From assembly GCF_031954365.1 (NCBI RefSeq), contig NZ_JAUSVZ010000005.1: 64,000 nt of DNA; one strand, written 5' to 3'. Position numbers and translations under genes: made by a program. Below, piece after piece: positions 7,357 through 15,627 of this stretch; position 1 is the first letter of the stretch; every line of letters begins with the position of its first letter. The notes under the pieces were generated by a model. That model made no database searches. It had not been told where the DNA came from and was given only the letters and a program-made list of their open reading frames with translations. This DNA is from Brevibacillus aydinogluensis (lineage in GTDB: Bacteria; Bacillota; Bacilli; Brevibacillales; Brevibacillaceae).

Positions 7357-8052
7357 TTACAAGTGAGCCGCAAACGACTGCACATGGTCCAAAATGTCCG
7401 TATACAGCCGGGTGTGGTAGTACATGCCCAACTGCATGCCGCGTTCCACCAGCGGCTTGTTGTCGCCGGAATACACCTGGGCGACCACTTCGTAGATTTC
7501 GTTGGCATGCGTCACGTCCAGGATTTCGTGATCGGTAAAATGGGCCAAATCAGCCGCATTGCCGTACGCAGAGGCTGCGTAGGCGCCGACGAGCGGAGAG
7601 ACGCGGGCCACGATCTCTTCGATCACACCCAGGGCGGCCAGCCCTTCCGGGAACGGGTAATGCAGGCAAAGATCGGTGATGGCGCGGTTGTACGCCAGTA
7701 CGGGAATGATCGGACGGCTCACGTCCCGTTCGGCGTCTGTCACGCCGATGCCGCGCAAAAAGCGCTTGTACGTCTCCAGGTGCACATGTGCTTCATTCAT
7801 CCGGCCGTGCTCTTCATACAGGTTGTCCACCAGCGGCATGCGCAGCCGGTAGTCAGGCAGATTGGTCAGGATGGCGGACAAAAAACGGGGGAAATGCTCC
7901 ACGACGTGATAGATTTGCAAGGCCGCTTCCTTGGCCTGCGCCGGGGAAAACGATCGGTCGTGCAGCGCGAGAAACAGCGGATGCCGCTCCACCTGGTGCC
8001 GGGCAAAGAGCTGCTCGGCCAGCTGCTTTACTTCCGTATATGCATTTGTCAT
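7357..8052 (-). CDS. Heme-oxygenase-like diiron oxidase (TenA/PqqC/CADD fold)
   Basis: A 231-residue all-helical protein of the iron-containing redox enzyme family (HDO). The ligand pattern of that family is visible: E81 and H91 in NLYEEHGRMNEAHVHL, E145/E146, and H175, D179, H182 in HFTDHEILDVTHANE. Characterised relatives (UndA, BesC, SznF, CADD) use O2 to cleave or oxidise fatty or amino acids, so an oxidative step on an amino-acid-derived substrate is likely. ATG at 8052 has AGGAGG 6 bases upstream; a longer frame upstream only overlaps the preceding gene. It is the last gene of a four-gene operon, 10 bases after the acyltransferase. Confidence 0.75.
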   Translation of the reverse strand: MTNAYTEVKQLAEQLFARHQVERHPLFLALHDRSFSPAQAKEAALQIYHVVEHFPRFLSAILTNLPDYRLRMPLVDNLYEEHGRMNEAHVHLETYKRFLRGIGVTDAERDVSRPIIPVLAYNRAITDLCLHYPFPEGLAALGVIEEIVARVSPLVGAYAASAYGNAADLAHFTDHEILDVTHANEIYEVVAQVYSGDNKPLVERGMQLGMYYHTRLYTDILDHVQSFAAHL

Positions 8053-8062
8053 AGAATACCTC

Positions 8063-9067
8063 CTACAGCAAGGTGAGTTCATAGGCGCCCAGCGCCAGGC
8101 CGGACGGGACATCTCCGTAAGCGTAGGCGGTGGAGCGCAGCTTGATAAACAACGGGTGTCGATACCTCTCCGCCAGCTGCGGGGAGACGCCGGTAAAGAC
8201 ATAAGGGTACGCCTGCCGGTGAAAGCGGGCCAGATAGGCGAAAAACGTCCGTCGCCTGTCTTCTCCGTCCGCGCTGGCGTAATAGGCGAGGTAGGCGTGC
8301 AGAAACGGCGCTCCGGGACCAGGCAGGGCTGCGATCCCGCGCCACCGACAGGCACCATGGATCAGGCGCAGTGGAAGGGGGAGCATACGGGTGACGACCA
8401 GTCGGCGCTCCGATGATTGGTCGATGACTTTGCAGACGGCGCGCAGTTTGCCGCCATCATGCAGGCCCAAAAACCAGCCATCCCGGCGCAAAAAACGGTC
8501 GCGGTCGGCGTACGCAAACGCAGTGTCCGCTGACCAGCGCTCGTAACAGGACCACGCTTCCTCGCCGTCAATCGGAGTTACACGACGCCAGTCTCCGTCC
8601 ATCGGCCAGAACAGCGGCACGCCAAGGTGGACGATGCGGCCGATGGGGACCGCTTCCGGGAACAAGCTGTTTGCCCGTGTCAGCGGCGAGCGGTGCCGGT
8701 TGCTGTCCAGGACGACGGCAAACACCCAGCGGCACACTTGGCCCAGACTCTCCGTAGCATGACCCGCCAGCCGCTGAAAGGCGCGCGTGCCGGTAAAATC
8801 AGGATGAATCCTGACATCGTGCAGGTAGAATACGGGCTCTGCCTGGCCGTTCAGAAAGCGGACCTGCTTCGTCACCCCGAAGCAGCCGATCAGACGGCTG
8901 CCGCGCCACAGCCCCGTGTATCGCGATTCCCCCCAGCTTTCGCCCAGCCGGAAAAAATCAGGCGAGCGATCTACGACAAACAGGTCGCTGCCCGTATCCG
9001 TTGCATGGGCCAGGGCCAGCAGTGCGTCGTTGTGCTCCCTCGTCAATGGGGATGTCGAGTAGTTCAT
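8063..9067 (-). CDS. GNAT-family acyltransferase
   Basis: A 334-residue protein with an N-terminal GNAT-like domain: LWRGSRLIGCFGVTKQVRF forms the central strands and YLHDVRIHPDFTGTRAFQRL the acetyl-CoA-binding strand and loop. The C-terminal half (from about 170) has a second, weaker acyltransferase-like block (DGWFLGLHDGGKLRAVCKVID), so a tandem GNAT is likely. It would N-acylate an amine or amino acid in the cytoplasm. Its ATG overlaps the DUF3419 stop by 4 bases, so it is translationally coupled to the aminocarboxypropyl-transferase gene, which could make its substrate. Substrate unknown. Confidence 0.68.
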   Translation of the reverse strand: MNYSTSPLTREHNDALLALAHATDTGSDLFVVDRSPDFFRLGESWGESRYTGLWRGSRLIGCFGVTKQVRFLNGQAEPVFYLHDVRIHPDFTGTRAFQRLAGHATESLGQVCRWVFAVVLDSNRHRSPLTRANSLFPEAVPIGRIVHLGVPLFWPMDGDWRRVTPIDGEEAWSCYERWSADTAFAYADRDRFLRRDGWFLGLHDGGKLRAVCKVIDQSSERRLVVTRMLPLPLRLIHGACRWRGIAALPGPGAPFLHAYLAYYASADGEDRRRTFFAYLARFHRQAYPYVFTGVSPQLAERYRHPLFIKLRSTAYAYGDVPSGLALGAYELTLL

Positions 9068-10155
9068 TTCAGCACACCCACGGTAATGCGCTGGTACATC
9101 ATCGACCGATCGAGGTCGGTCATCTCACGGGAACACGCTTCGTCCACTGCCAGCTGCTCGTAAAATGCCTCTGGAAGGGGAGGAGCGGACAGCATGTTGC
9201 GGTACAGCAGGACCGCTTCCCTGCTTTTGGCTTCAAGCACGGCGGCGCAAATCGCCGCACGCTGTGCTTCGTCCGACCAGTCGAAAACATTGGAGAGGAA
9301 AAAGGCGTCGATGCCCTGCATTTGTGGCAGTGCCTGCTGCAGGGAGAGCGGCAGCACCCGCAGTTTGTAAAGGTTGCGCTTCGCCGAGGCATAGCCTTCC
9401 TCGCTCAGGTAGTGGGGAGCTCCTTCCGGTCTGTCGAGCAGGTACGTTCCAAACATGAGCTGGGTGAAAAAATAGTTGTGGCCAATCAACCGTCGCTCCA
9501 GCTCTCTATTGAACATCGCCTCAAAAAATGCGCCAAAGTCCTGTTCCCTGGCCTGGGCAAACATGTGGGCAGGGAAGAACTGCAGGTGGGTGGTTTTGCT
9601 CAGCAAAAGACGCACGGCTGTGTGCCAGGCGTCTGTGTTCAGGTAGCGCTCGCGAAAGGCGGCCTGCTCGTCCAAGGTGCGGCAGGAAAGCAGTTCCTGC
9701 CAGACCTCGTCGCCGTAGAGGTTGAAGCGAATATTTTGGCTGATGAACCGGTAGAAACGCTCCGTCGCGCCGCACTGGTTCACGCCGAGCGCCAGCAGGT
9801 GCGGATGACTGTCCCAAAAAGTGCGGGCGTAATCGGGAAGCAGCGGCGCCAGGCGGCGGTACGTTTCCTGCCGATCCGATCCGTCCGACTCTCTTGCTCC
9901 GTCCGTCTCTCCCGCGAACGCCAGGTATTCCTCGCGGCTCATGGTCCCGATGGCCGCTTTTTTCAATTCAATCAGCGCGGCCTGAGCGGGGTTGAAATCG
10001 ATCGCGTAAATCGTCTGCACATCGTCGCGCAGCAGGGAAAACGCCGTACACCCCCCGGACCCGATGACGGCGACCGTTTTCGGACGGTACCGGTCCGCAA
10101 GCGTTCGTTCCACCATGCTGTCTTCGCGAATCTGTGCAAAATACAGGTCAGTCAC
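9064..10155 (-). CDS. DUF3419 / BtaA-like SAM 3-amino-3-carboxypropyl transferase
   Basis: A 363-residue protein of the DUF3419 family, whose known member BtaA moves the 3-amino-3-carboxypropyl group of S-adenosylmethionine onto diacylglycerol to start betaine-lipid synthesis. A SAM-binding motif is clear near residue 30 (VAVIGSGGCTAFSLL) with the acidic strand end IYAIDFNP. The C-terminal half carries conserved-looking blocks such as FFLSNVFDW. BtaB, the N-methyltransferase needed for betaine lipid, is absent nearby, so the acceptor here may not be a lipid. Start is GTG at 10155, overlapping the upstream gene by 8 bases. The flanking acyltransferases and diiron oxidase suggest a dedicated small-molecule pathway. 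Confidence 0.72.
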   Translation of the reverse strand: MTDLYFAQIREDSMVERTLADRYRPKTVAVIGSGGCTAFSLLRDDVQTIYAIDFNPAQAALIELKKAAIGTMSREEYLAFAGETDGARESDGSDRQETYRRLAPLLPDYARTFWDSHPHLLALGVNQCGATERFYRFISQNIRFNLYGDEVWQELLSCRTLDEQAAFRERYLNTDAWHTAVRLLLSKTTHLQFFPAHMFAQAREQDFGAFFEAMFNRELERRLIGHNYFFTQLMFGTYLLDRPEGAPHYLSEEGYASAKRNLYKLRVLPLSLQQALPQMQGIDAFFLSNVFDWSDEAQRAAICAAVLEAKSREAVLLYRNMLSAPPLPEAFYEQLAVDEACSREMTDLDRSMMYQRITVGVLK

Positions 10156-10885
10156 GGGCAGCGCCCTCCTTAAATTTTCGTAGCATCACCGGACGAAACC
10201 GCTCCCAGTGCGCGAGCATCAGCCGGCCGCGTTCCAACTCCTGCATGCGCCGGGAGCGGGATGAAGCATCGGCGGGGCAGATGAGCAGCAGGATCTGGCT
10301 GTCTCCTTGGTCCATCCGTACGCCCCTGGCGTGCAGCCAGCTCATCACTGAATCGCAGCCAACCGCCGGGCGGTACAGGGTATGGCTGCTGCGCGAAGTG
10401 AGGTTGTCCGGCCTAAACCCGTCGATATGCCCAATCCGTTCGACGAATGCCTGTGCCGTTTGCCGAACGGTCGGGGGAATTTCGCGGGTGTGAAGCAGCG
10501 GGTACGACCGCGGAAACAGGGTTTTGCAGACGAGCAGCAGGGCGGGATTCTGCAGTTCGGCCATGAAGTGAAGCGGCTCGTCCGGCCAGGTGTCCATTGC
10601 GCTGCGGAAGAAATGAAGCAGCATCGGCAGATAGGCCTTCCGCAGGGAGAACAAGGGGCCCAGGTAGACAAACCGGCCGTGGTCTGTCTGAAACCGCTGT
10701 ATCAATTGAAAAGAGGCCAGTCCGGTTTCGTCATGGGCCATCAGCACTGCGTCATACAGGGGAAAGCGCTCCGCCAGGTAGGCGGTTTGGTCGCAGTGGG
10801 GAAAAGCGCGGTTGGCCGTCTCCACCAACATCTGTCTGTCAGCGGCGGACAGGGCGGTGAGCAGACGGCTGGAAAACTGGATCAC
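10148..10885 (-). CDS. Acyltransferase-like protein, first gene of the BtaA-like operon
   Basis: A 245-residue soluble protein without a clear family call. The N-terminal half (about 45-120) has a GNAT-like rhythm, with FVYLGPLFSLRKAYLPMLLHF resembling the acetyl-CoA-binding strand and helix, so a diverged acyltransferase is the best guess. Start is GTG at 10885 with GGAAGGAG 7 bases before it. It opens the minus-strand operon 10885-7357 and overlaps the DUF3419 gene by 8 bases. A promoter-like pair lies 40-70 bases upstream. Confidence 0.5.
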   Translation of the reverse strand: MIQFSSRLLTALSAADRQMLVETANRAFPHCDQTAYLAERFPLYDAVLMAHDETGLASFQLIQRFQTDHGRFVYLGPLFSLRKAYLPMLLHFFRSAMDTWPDEPLHFMAELQNPALLLVCKTLFPRSYPLLHTREIPPTVRQTAQAFVERIGHIDGFRPDNLTSRSSHTLYRPAVGCDSVMSWLHARGVRMDQGDSQILLLICPADASSRSRRMQELERGRLMLAHWERFRPVMLRKFKEGAARD

Positions 10886-10924
10886 GACCCCACTCCTTCC
10901 AGATTATTCTCAACTCACCATTTG

Positions 10925-10954
10925 ATTGTAATTCTTCTGACGCTTTGCTGACAA
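10925..10954 (-). promoter_or_regulatory. Promoter of the four-gene BtaA-like operon
   Basis: Minus-strand TTGTCA (10954-10949) and TACAAT (10930-10925), 18 bases apart, about 40 bases upstream of the GTG at 10885. Good sigma-A match. Confidence 0.6.
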
Positions 10955-11230
10955 GCACACTGGAAAAGTGTCCGAAAATATGATCCGCTTGCTTGCGAGG
11001 GATAGCGGCATCCTGTACACTATGAAAATGGTTCACGACATCTCGCCAGTCCGTTTTTTCTCTGGATGGTGCGCGAGCGGAACCGGATTACATACCTGTG
11101 TGCCGCCAAGGTGCGGGAGTGATGCAGATCGACTTCTAAAGCAATCTTTTGCACCACATCGAGCGGCTTTGCATGCAGCGATCTGTAATGGTAGGTAAAA
11201 CACGTATCCATGTACAAGGAGAGACCTGTT
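10955..11230. other. Intergenic stretch between divergent genes
   Basis: About 275 bases between the BtaA-like operon promoter and dut. It holds no credible gene. Short frames on both strands lack ribosome sites. I see no riboswitch or strong terminator; the dut promoter must lie here but I could not place it with confidence. Confidence 0.5.
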
Positions 11231-11770
11231 ATGAGCACAATCGCAATCAATCAACGGCTGGTTGCACCGGTGAAAATCAAACTGCTGCACCAAGACGCCG
11301 TCATTCCCCGCTATGCACGGGCGTTTGACGCCGGCTTCGACCTGGTGGCAGTGGAGGATGTCTTGATACCGCCTGGGCAGACGGCAAAGATCCCCACAGG
11401 GCTTGCCTTTGCCCTGCCGGATGGTTACGAACTGCAGGTGCGGCCTCGTTCCGGCATCAGCGCCAAGACAAAACTGCGCATCAGCAATGCACCTGGTACC
11501 GTAGACGCCGGATACCGGGGGGAAGTGTGCGTGCTGATGGACAACACCCGCATGCCGTCCGGCGAAATCGGCGATACCTGCCTGGACGTCAGTGAAAAAA
11601 CGGTGAAAGTCGACCGGGAAGTAGACAGCCACACCTATCTGATCCGCAAAGGCGACCGCATCGCCCAGGGCGTGCTGGCCCTCGTCCCATTGGCACAGTT
11701 TGAAGTCGTGGACGAGCTTGATGAGACGGAGCGCGGCGCTGGCGGGTTTGGCAGCAGCGGTGTCCAGTAA
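11231..11770 (+). CDS. dut: dUTP diphosphatase (dUTPase)
   Basis: A 179-residue trimeric-type dUTPase that hydrolyses dUTP to dUMP and pyrophosphate, keeping uracil out of DNA and feeding dTMP synthesis. The five family motifs are readable: DAGFDLVA (I), RPRSGIS (II/III), VDAGYRGE (III/IV, catalytic Asp and Tyr), RKGDRIAQGVL (IV) and the C-terminal RGAGGFGSSG (V). It is longer than the ~145-residue norm because of an insertion between motifs III and IV (about residues 103-135). ATG at 11231 follows AAGGAG by 9 bases. Monocistronic, ended by a strong terminator. Confidence 0.93.
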   Translation: MSTIAINQRLVAPVKIKLLHQDAVIPRYARAFDAGFDLVAVEDVLIPPGQTAKIPTGLAFALPDGYELQVRPRSGISAKTKLRISNAPGTVDAGYRGEVCVLMDNTRMPSGEIGDTCLDVSEKTVKVDREVDSHTYLIRKGDRIAQGVLALVPLAQFEVVDELDETERGAGGFGSSGVQ

Positions 11771-11796
11771 GTCTTCCGGACCGATTCCCAAGCAGT

Positions 11797-11844
11797 AACA
11801 CCCTTGACCGCCTGTCTGTCATGACAGGGTCAAGGGTGTTTTTA
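11797..11844 (+). terminator. Intrinsic terminator after dut
   Basis: CACCCTTGACC (11799-11809) pairs with GGTCAAGGGTG (11828-11838), followed by TTTTTATT. Confidence 0.9.
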
Positions 11845-11919
11845 TTGGATTCCTATTTTACACTCAGAGGGATGGCCTCTGTGGTACAATGAGCAGAAAA
11901 TGGAAGGGAGGTGGTCTTT

Positions 11920-12564
11920 GTGGAAGTGGTATCCGTCAATGCAGGAAAGCCGCAGTCTGTCACCTATCAGGGCAAGGAGCTGAGCACCGGCATATTCAAA
12001 CAGCCGGTAAATGGTCCCGTCTATCTGGACTGGACGCAGTTGGAGGGTGACGGGCAGGCTGACCTGCGCTACCACGGCGGCCCCGACAAGGCCCTCTGTG
12101 TCTACAGCGCCGATCATTATCCGCATTGGGAAAACGTGCTGAAACAGCCCTTGATTCCCGCTGCATTCGGGGAAAACATCACGGTTCGCGGGCTGACAGA
12201 AGAAGCGGTCTGCATCGGGGACATCTTTCAATTGGGGGAGGCGGTGGTGCAGGTGAGCCAGCCGCGCCGTCCCTGTTTCAAACTAAACGTCAGGTACGGA
12301 CGGACCGATCTGGTAGATCTCGTGCAGCAGACCGGATTCAGCGGCTTTTACTTCCGCGTGCTGCAGCCGGGCCTGATCGGGACGGACATGCCGTTTCGCC
12401 TGCTTGAGCGGCAGCATGCAGAGGTAAGCGTCGCCTTTGTCAACCGGATCAGGTATCACGACAAGGGCAACCGCGCCGCCATCGAGCGGATACTGGCGGT
12501 AAAGGAACTGTCTGACAGTTGGCGCGCGGCATTTGAATCGAGACTGTCGGCAGGACAAGCGTAA
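11920..12564 (+). CDS. MOSC-domain protein (YiiM-like)
   Basis: A 214-residue MOSC-domain protein, related to the C-terminal sulfurase domain of molybdenum cofactor sulfurases and to YiiM. Typical blocks are YHGGPDKALCVYSADHYPHW, FGENITVRGL and the Cys-bearing QPRRPCFKLN (the presumed sulfur-carrier Cys). Such proteins move sulfur to or from Mo cofactor or reduce N-hydroxylated compounds with a Moco partner; which applies here is unknown. GTG 11920 has GGGAGG 8 bases before it; GTG 11911 is the alternative. A TACAAT at 11885-11890 may be its -10. Its neighbour is the sulfate importer, perhaps by chance. Confidence 0.85.
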   Translation: MEVVSVNAGKPQSVTYQGKELSTGIFKQPVNGPVYLDWTQLEGDGQADLRYHGGPDKALCVYSADHYPHWENVLKQPLIPAAFGENITVRGLTEEAVCIGDIFQLGEAVVQVSQPRRPCFKLNVRYGRTDLVDLVQQTGFSGFYFRVLQPGLIGTDMPFRLLERQHAEVSVAFVNRIRYHDKGNRAAIERILAVKELSDSWRAAFESRLSAGQA

Positions 12565-12632
12565 ACGGACAGACTGCATCGGCTGTTCGCGGCCCCATCA
12601 CCTAGCGCAGCGGACCTTGTCTGCATCTTTGC

Positions 12633-12667
12633 GGCACCCATACAGAGGGTGTCGTATTTTTTTCGCG
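12633..12667 (+). terminator. Intrinsic terminator after the MOSC gene
   Basis: GGCACCC (12633-12639) pairs with GGGTGTC (12647-12653), followed by GTATTTTTTT. Confidence 0.75.
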
Positions 12668-12751
12668 TGCCGAGACGAACGCTGCCCATGCTGGACGCAT
12701 AGGGTAAATTGACGTCACTGGTGCCCGACTGGATTATGGGGGAAAAAAGGG

Positions 12752-12811
12752 TTGACAGGGAGAAAAAAGCGGAAATACAATACATATAATTCCGATTAAA
12801 TTACTATGACT
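12752..12811 (+). promoter_or_regulatory. Promoter and possible operator of the sulfate-uptake operon
   Basis: TTGACA at 12752-12757 and TACAAT at 12776-12781 with an 18-base spacer. Directly downstream (about 12785-12811) is an AT-rich stretch, ATATAATTCCGATTAAATTA, unlike its GC-rich surroundings. It resembles the AATTCC-containing boxes bound by CymR, the sulfur repressor of Bacilli. That operator call is from memory and weak. No S-box (SAM riboswitch) is present. Confidence 0.5.
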
Positions 12812-12832
12812 TTATCTGGGGGAGTAACAGGC

Positions 12833-13882
12833 ATGGACCATTCGAAACATGTTCGCCGACCGTTTTACAAATCACTGCTGCCAATCGTCCTGGCGTTCAG
12901 TCTGGCCGGCTGTGGCGGGGCGTCGGGTGGAGAGCAGACTGGTTCCGGTACGGGTGTCGAGCTTCTCAACGTCTCCTACGACCCGACCCGTGAATTGTAT
13001 CAGGATATCAATGAACACTTTGCAAAGTATTGGAACGAGAAAACGGGACAGATCGTTACTATCAAGCAGTCTCACGGGGGATCGGGGAAGCAGTCCCGCT
13101 CCGTCATCGACGGTCTGGAGGCGGATGTCGTGACGCTGGCTCTGGCCTATGACATCGACGCCATCGCCCAATACGGCCTGCTGCCCGCTGAATGGCAGAA
13201 ACGCCTGCCGGACAACAGCTCGCCGTACACATCCACGATCGTCTTCCTGGTGCGCAAGGGCAACCCGAAACAAATCAAGGATTGGGACGATCTGGTGAAG
13301 CCGGGCATCTCTGTCATCACCCCCAATCCCAAAACATCGGGCGGCGCCCGTTGGAATTATCTTGCCGCCTGGGGATATGCGCTGAAGAAACATAACGGCG
13401 ACGAAACGAAAGCCAGGGAGTTTGTCACCGCCCTGTTGAAAAACGTACCGGTGCTCGACTCCGGCGCGCGCGGCGCCACCACCACCTTTGTGGAACGGGG
13501 CATCGGCGACGTGCTGCTCGCCTGGGAAAACGAAGCCTACCTGGCGATCAACGAGCTGGGCAAGGACAAATTTGAAATCGTCAATCCGTCTGTCAGCATC
13601 CTGGCGGAACCGCCCGTCGCGGTGGTGGACAAAAACGTCGACAAACACAACACGCGTGAGGTTGCCGAAGCGTATCTCCAGTTCCTCTACAGCAAAGAGG
13701 GGCAGGAGTTGGCCGCCAAGCATTACTACCGTCCCCGTTCCGAAGAAGTGAGAAAGGCAAATCAAGACAAGTTTCCCGACATTGAGCTGTTCACCATCGA
13801 CGAAGTGTTCGGCGGCTGGGAGAACGCCCAGAAGACCCATTTTGCGGACGGAGGCGTGTTTGACCAGATTTACCAACCTTGA
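12833..13882 (+). CDS. sbp: Sulfate/thiosulfate-binding lipoprotein
   Basis: A 349-residue substrate-binding lipoprotein of the CysP/Sbp family, which captures sulfate or thiosulfate outside the membrane for the permease encoded next. A signal peptide ends in a lipobox (SLAGC, Cys at about 27). Family motifs are SYDPTRELYQDINEHFA, QSHGGSGKQSR (oxyanion loop), TPNPKTSGGARWNYLAAWGYA and GARGATTTFVERGIGDVLLAWENEA. The start at 12833 has GGGGGAG 8 bases upstream; an ATG at 12806 is in frame but lacks a site. First gene of a four-gene operon. Confidence 0.93.
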   Translation: MDHSKHVRRPFYKSLLPIVLAFSLAGCGGASGGEQTGSGTGVELLNVSYDPTRELYQDINEHFAKYWNEKTGQIVTIKQSHGGSGKQSRSVIDGLEADVVTLALAYDIDAIAQYGLLPAEWQKRLPDNSSPYTSTIVFLVRKGNPKQIKDWDDLVKPGISVITPNPKTSGGARWNYLAAWGYALKKHNGDETKAREFVTALLKNVPVLDSGARGATTTFVERGIGDVLLAWENEAYLAINELGKDKFEIVNPSVSILAEPPVAVVDKNVDKHNTREVAEAYLQFLYSKEGQELAAKHYYRPRSEEVRKANQDKFPDIELFTIDEVFGGWENAQKTHFADGGVFDQIYQP

Positions 13883-13917
13883 TTATCTCGATTTTGTTGT
13901 TGTAGGGAGTGCCATCC

Positions 13918-14763
13918 ATGAACAAATCTAAGCGAACCAGAGGGGTCTTGCCCGGATTTGGTCTGACCATGGGCTATACCGTGATTTACTTGAGCCTGCT
14001 GGTGCTGATCCCGCTCTCGGTCCTGTTCCTGAAGACCTCCAGCATGACGTGGGACCAGTTTGTCGACACGGTGATGAATCGGCGGGTGATCGCGTCGTTT
14101 CAGGTCAGTTTCCTGACCTCCTTTTTCGCGGCGTGCCTGAATGCGGTGTTTGGCGTGCTCGTGGCCTGGGTGCTGGCACGGTACCAGTTTCCGGGGAAGC
14201 GGGTGATTGACGGGATCGTCGACCTGCCGTTCGCCCTGCCCACCGCCGTGGCGGGGATCGCGCTGGCCACCATTTATGCGGAAACCGGCTGGATCGGTCA
14301 GTGGTTTGCCGTCTTGGGGATTAAAATCGCCTATACACCGCTGGGCATTTTGGTGGCACTGACATTTATCGGACTGCCGTTCGTGGTCCGAACCGTCCAG
14401 CCGGTCCTGCAAGACTTGGACAGACAAGTGGAAGAAGCCGCGGCGACACTGGGAGCGACGCGGTGGCAGACGTTTACCCGCGTGATACTGCCTCATCTGC
14501 TTCCGGCGGTGGTTACGGGATTCGCGCTGGCGTTTGCGCGAGCACTGGGTGAATACGGCTCCGTCGTGTTTATTTCCGGAAACATGCCGCTGAAGACCGA
14601 GATCGTGCCGCTGTTGATCATGACCAAGCTGGAGCAGTTCGACTACACGGGGGCAACGGCCATCGCCTCTGTCATGTTGGTCGCTTCATTTGTGATGCTG
14701 CTGGTGATCAATTACCTGCAGTGGAAGACGAATAAACTGAACGCTGCCCGATCGGAGGGATAA
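13918..14763 (+). CDS. cysT: Sulfate ABC transporter permease CysT
   Basis: A 281-residue inner-membrane permease with about six hydrophobic segments and the EAA loop that docks to the ATPase (EEAAATLGATRWQTFTRVILP). DLPFALPTAVAGIAL is typical of CysT/CysU. ATG 13918 follows GGGAG by 8 bases; an in-frame GTG at 13909 is too close to that site. It pairs with CysW three bases downstream to form the sulfate channel. Confidence 0.93.
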   Translation: MNKSKRTRGVLPGFGLTMGYTVIYLSLLVLIPLSVLFLKTSSMTWDQFVDTVMNRRVIASFQVSFLTSFFAACLNAVFGVLVAWVLARYQFPGKRVIDGIVDLPFALPTAVAGIALATIYAETGWIGQWFAVLGIKIAYTPLGILVALTFIGLPFVVRTVQPVLQDLDRQVEEAAATLGATRWQTFTRVILPHLLPAVVTGFALAFARALGEYGSVVFISGNMPLKTEIVPLLIMTKLEQFDYTGATAIASVMLVASFVMLLVINYLQWKTNKLNAARSEG

Positions 14764-14766
14764 CCT

Positions 14767-15627
14767 TTGACCAAACAGACGGAACCTGTTGTCGTGCGCT
14801 GGCTGTTGATCGGCACTGCCCTTGTCTTTTTGGGATTGTTTCTGATCGTTCCCTTGATCGCGGTCTTTTCCCAGGCCTTCCGCCAGGGGGTGGACGTGTT
14901 TCTCGAAGCGGTGCGCGATCCGGATACGCTCGCCGCTGTCAAGCTCACCCTGCTGACGGCGGCAATCAGCGTCCCGCTCAACGTCGTGTTCGGGGTGGCA
15001 GCGGCGTGGGCGATCGCCAAGTTTTCCTTCCGCGGAAAAAACGTGCTGCTGACGCTGATCGACCTGCCATTTGCCGTCTCGCCGGTCATCTCCGGATTGA
15101 TTTTCGTACTGCTGTTCGGCAGTCAGGGGTTGTTTGGCCCCTGGTTGGAGGCGCACAATCTGAAAATCATCTTCGCCGTGCCGGGGATTGTGTTGGCGAC
15201 CACGTTCGTCACCTTTCCATTCGTCGCCCGTGAGCTGATCCCGGTCATGGAGGCGCAGGGGAAGGACGAGGAGGAGGCTGCGCTGTCGCTGGGGGCAAAC
15301 GGTTGGCAGACGTTTTTCCGCATCACGCTGCCCAACGTCAAGTGGGGGCTGTTATACGGTGTGATTCTCTGTAACGCCCGGGCGATGGGAGAGTTTGGCG
15401 CCGTGTCAGTCGTCTCCGGCCACATTCGCGGTCAGACCAACACCCTGCCCTTGCATGTGGAGATTCTGTACAACGAGTACAACTTTGTCGCCGCGTTTGC
15501 CGTCGCCACGCTGCTGGCCGCCCTGGCACTGGTGACGCTGGTGGTAAAAAGCGTCATCGAATGGAAGACAGAGCGGCAAGAGCAGGCGGAGGCACCTCAG
15601 TTTCATGCGATGGGAGAGGCTAGCTGA
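14767..15627 (+). CDS. cysW: Sulfate ABC transporter permease CysW
   Basis: A 286-residue second permease, with about six membrane segments, the motif DLPFAVSPVISGLIFVLLFG and the EAA loop EEAALSLGANGWQTFFRITLP. ARAMGEFGAVSVVSGHIRG is characteristic of CysW. Translation starts at TTG 14767, 6 bases after GGAGGG and 3 bases after the cysT stop. The stop overlaps the cysA start (ATGA), so permease and ATPase are coupled. Confidence 0.93.
   Translation: MTKQTEPVVVRWLLIGTALVFLGLFLIVPLIAVFSQAFRQGVDVFLEAVRDPDTLAAVKLTLLTAAISVPLNVVFGVAAAWAIAKFSFRGKNVLLTLIDLPFAVSPVISGLIFVLLFGSQGLFGPWLEAHNLKIIFAVPGIVLATTFVTFPFVARELIPVMEAQGKDEEEAALSLGANGWQTFFRITLPNVKWGLLYGVILCNARAMGEFGAVSVVSGHIRGQTNTLPLHVEILYNEYNFVAAFAVATLLAALALVTLVVKSVIEWKTERQEQAEAPQFHAMGEAS

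Noticed and set aside
12585..12832. Search for an S-box riboswitch before the sulfate importer
   Set aside because: The region has a terminator of the previous gene and a sigma-A promoter directly before the start; no S-box core is present.
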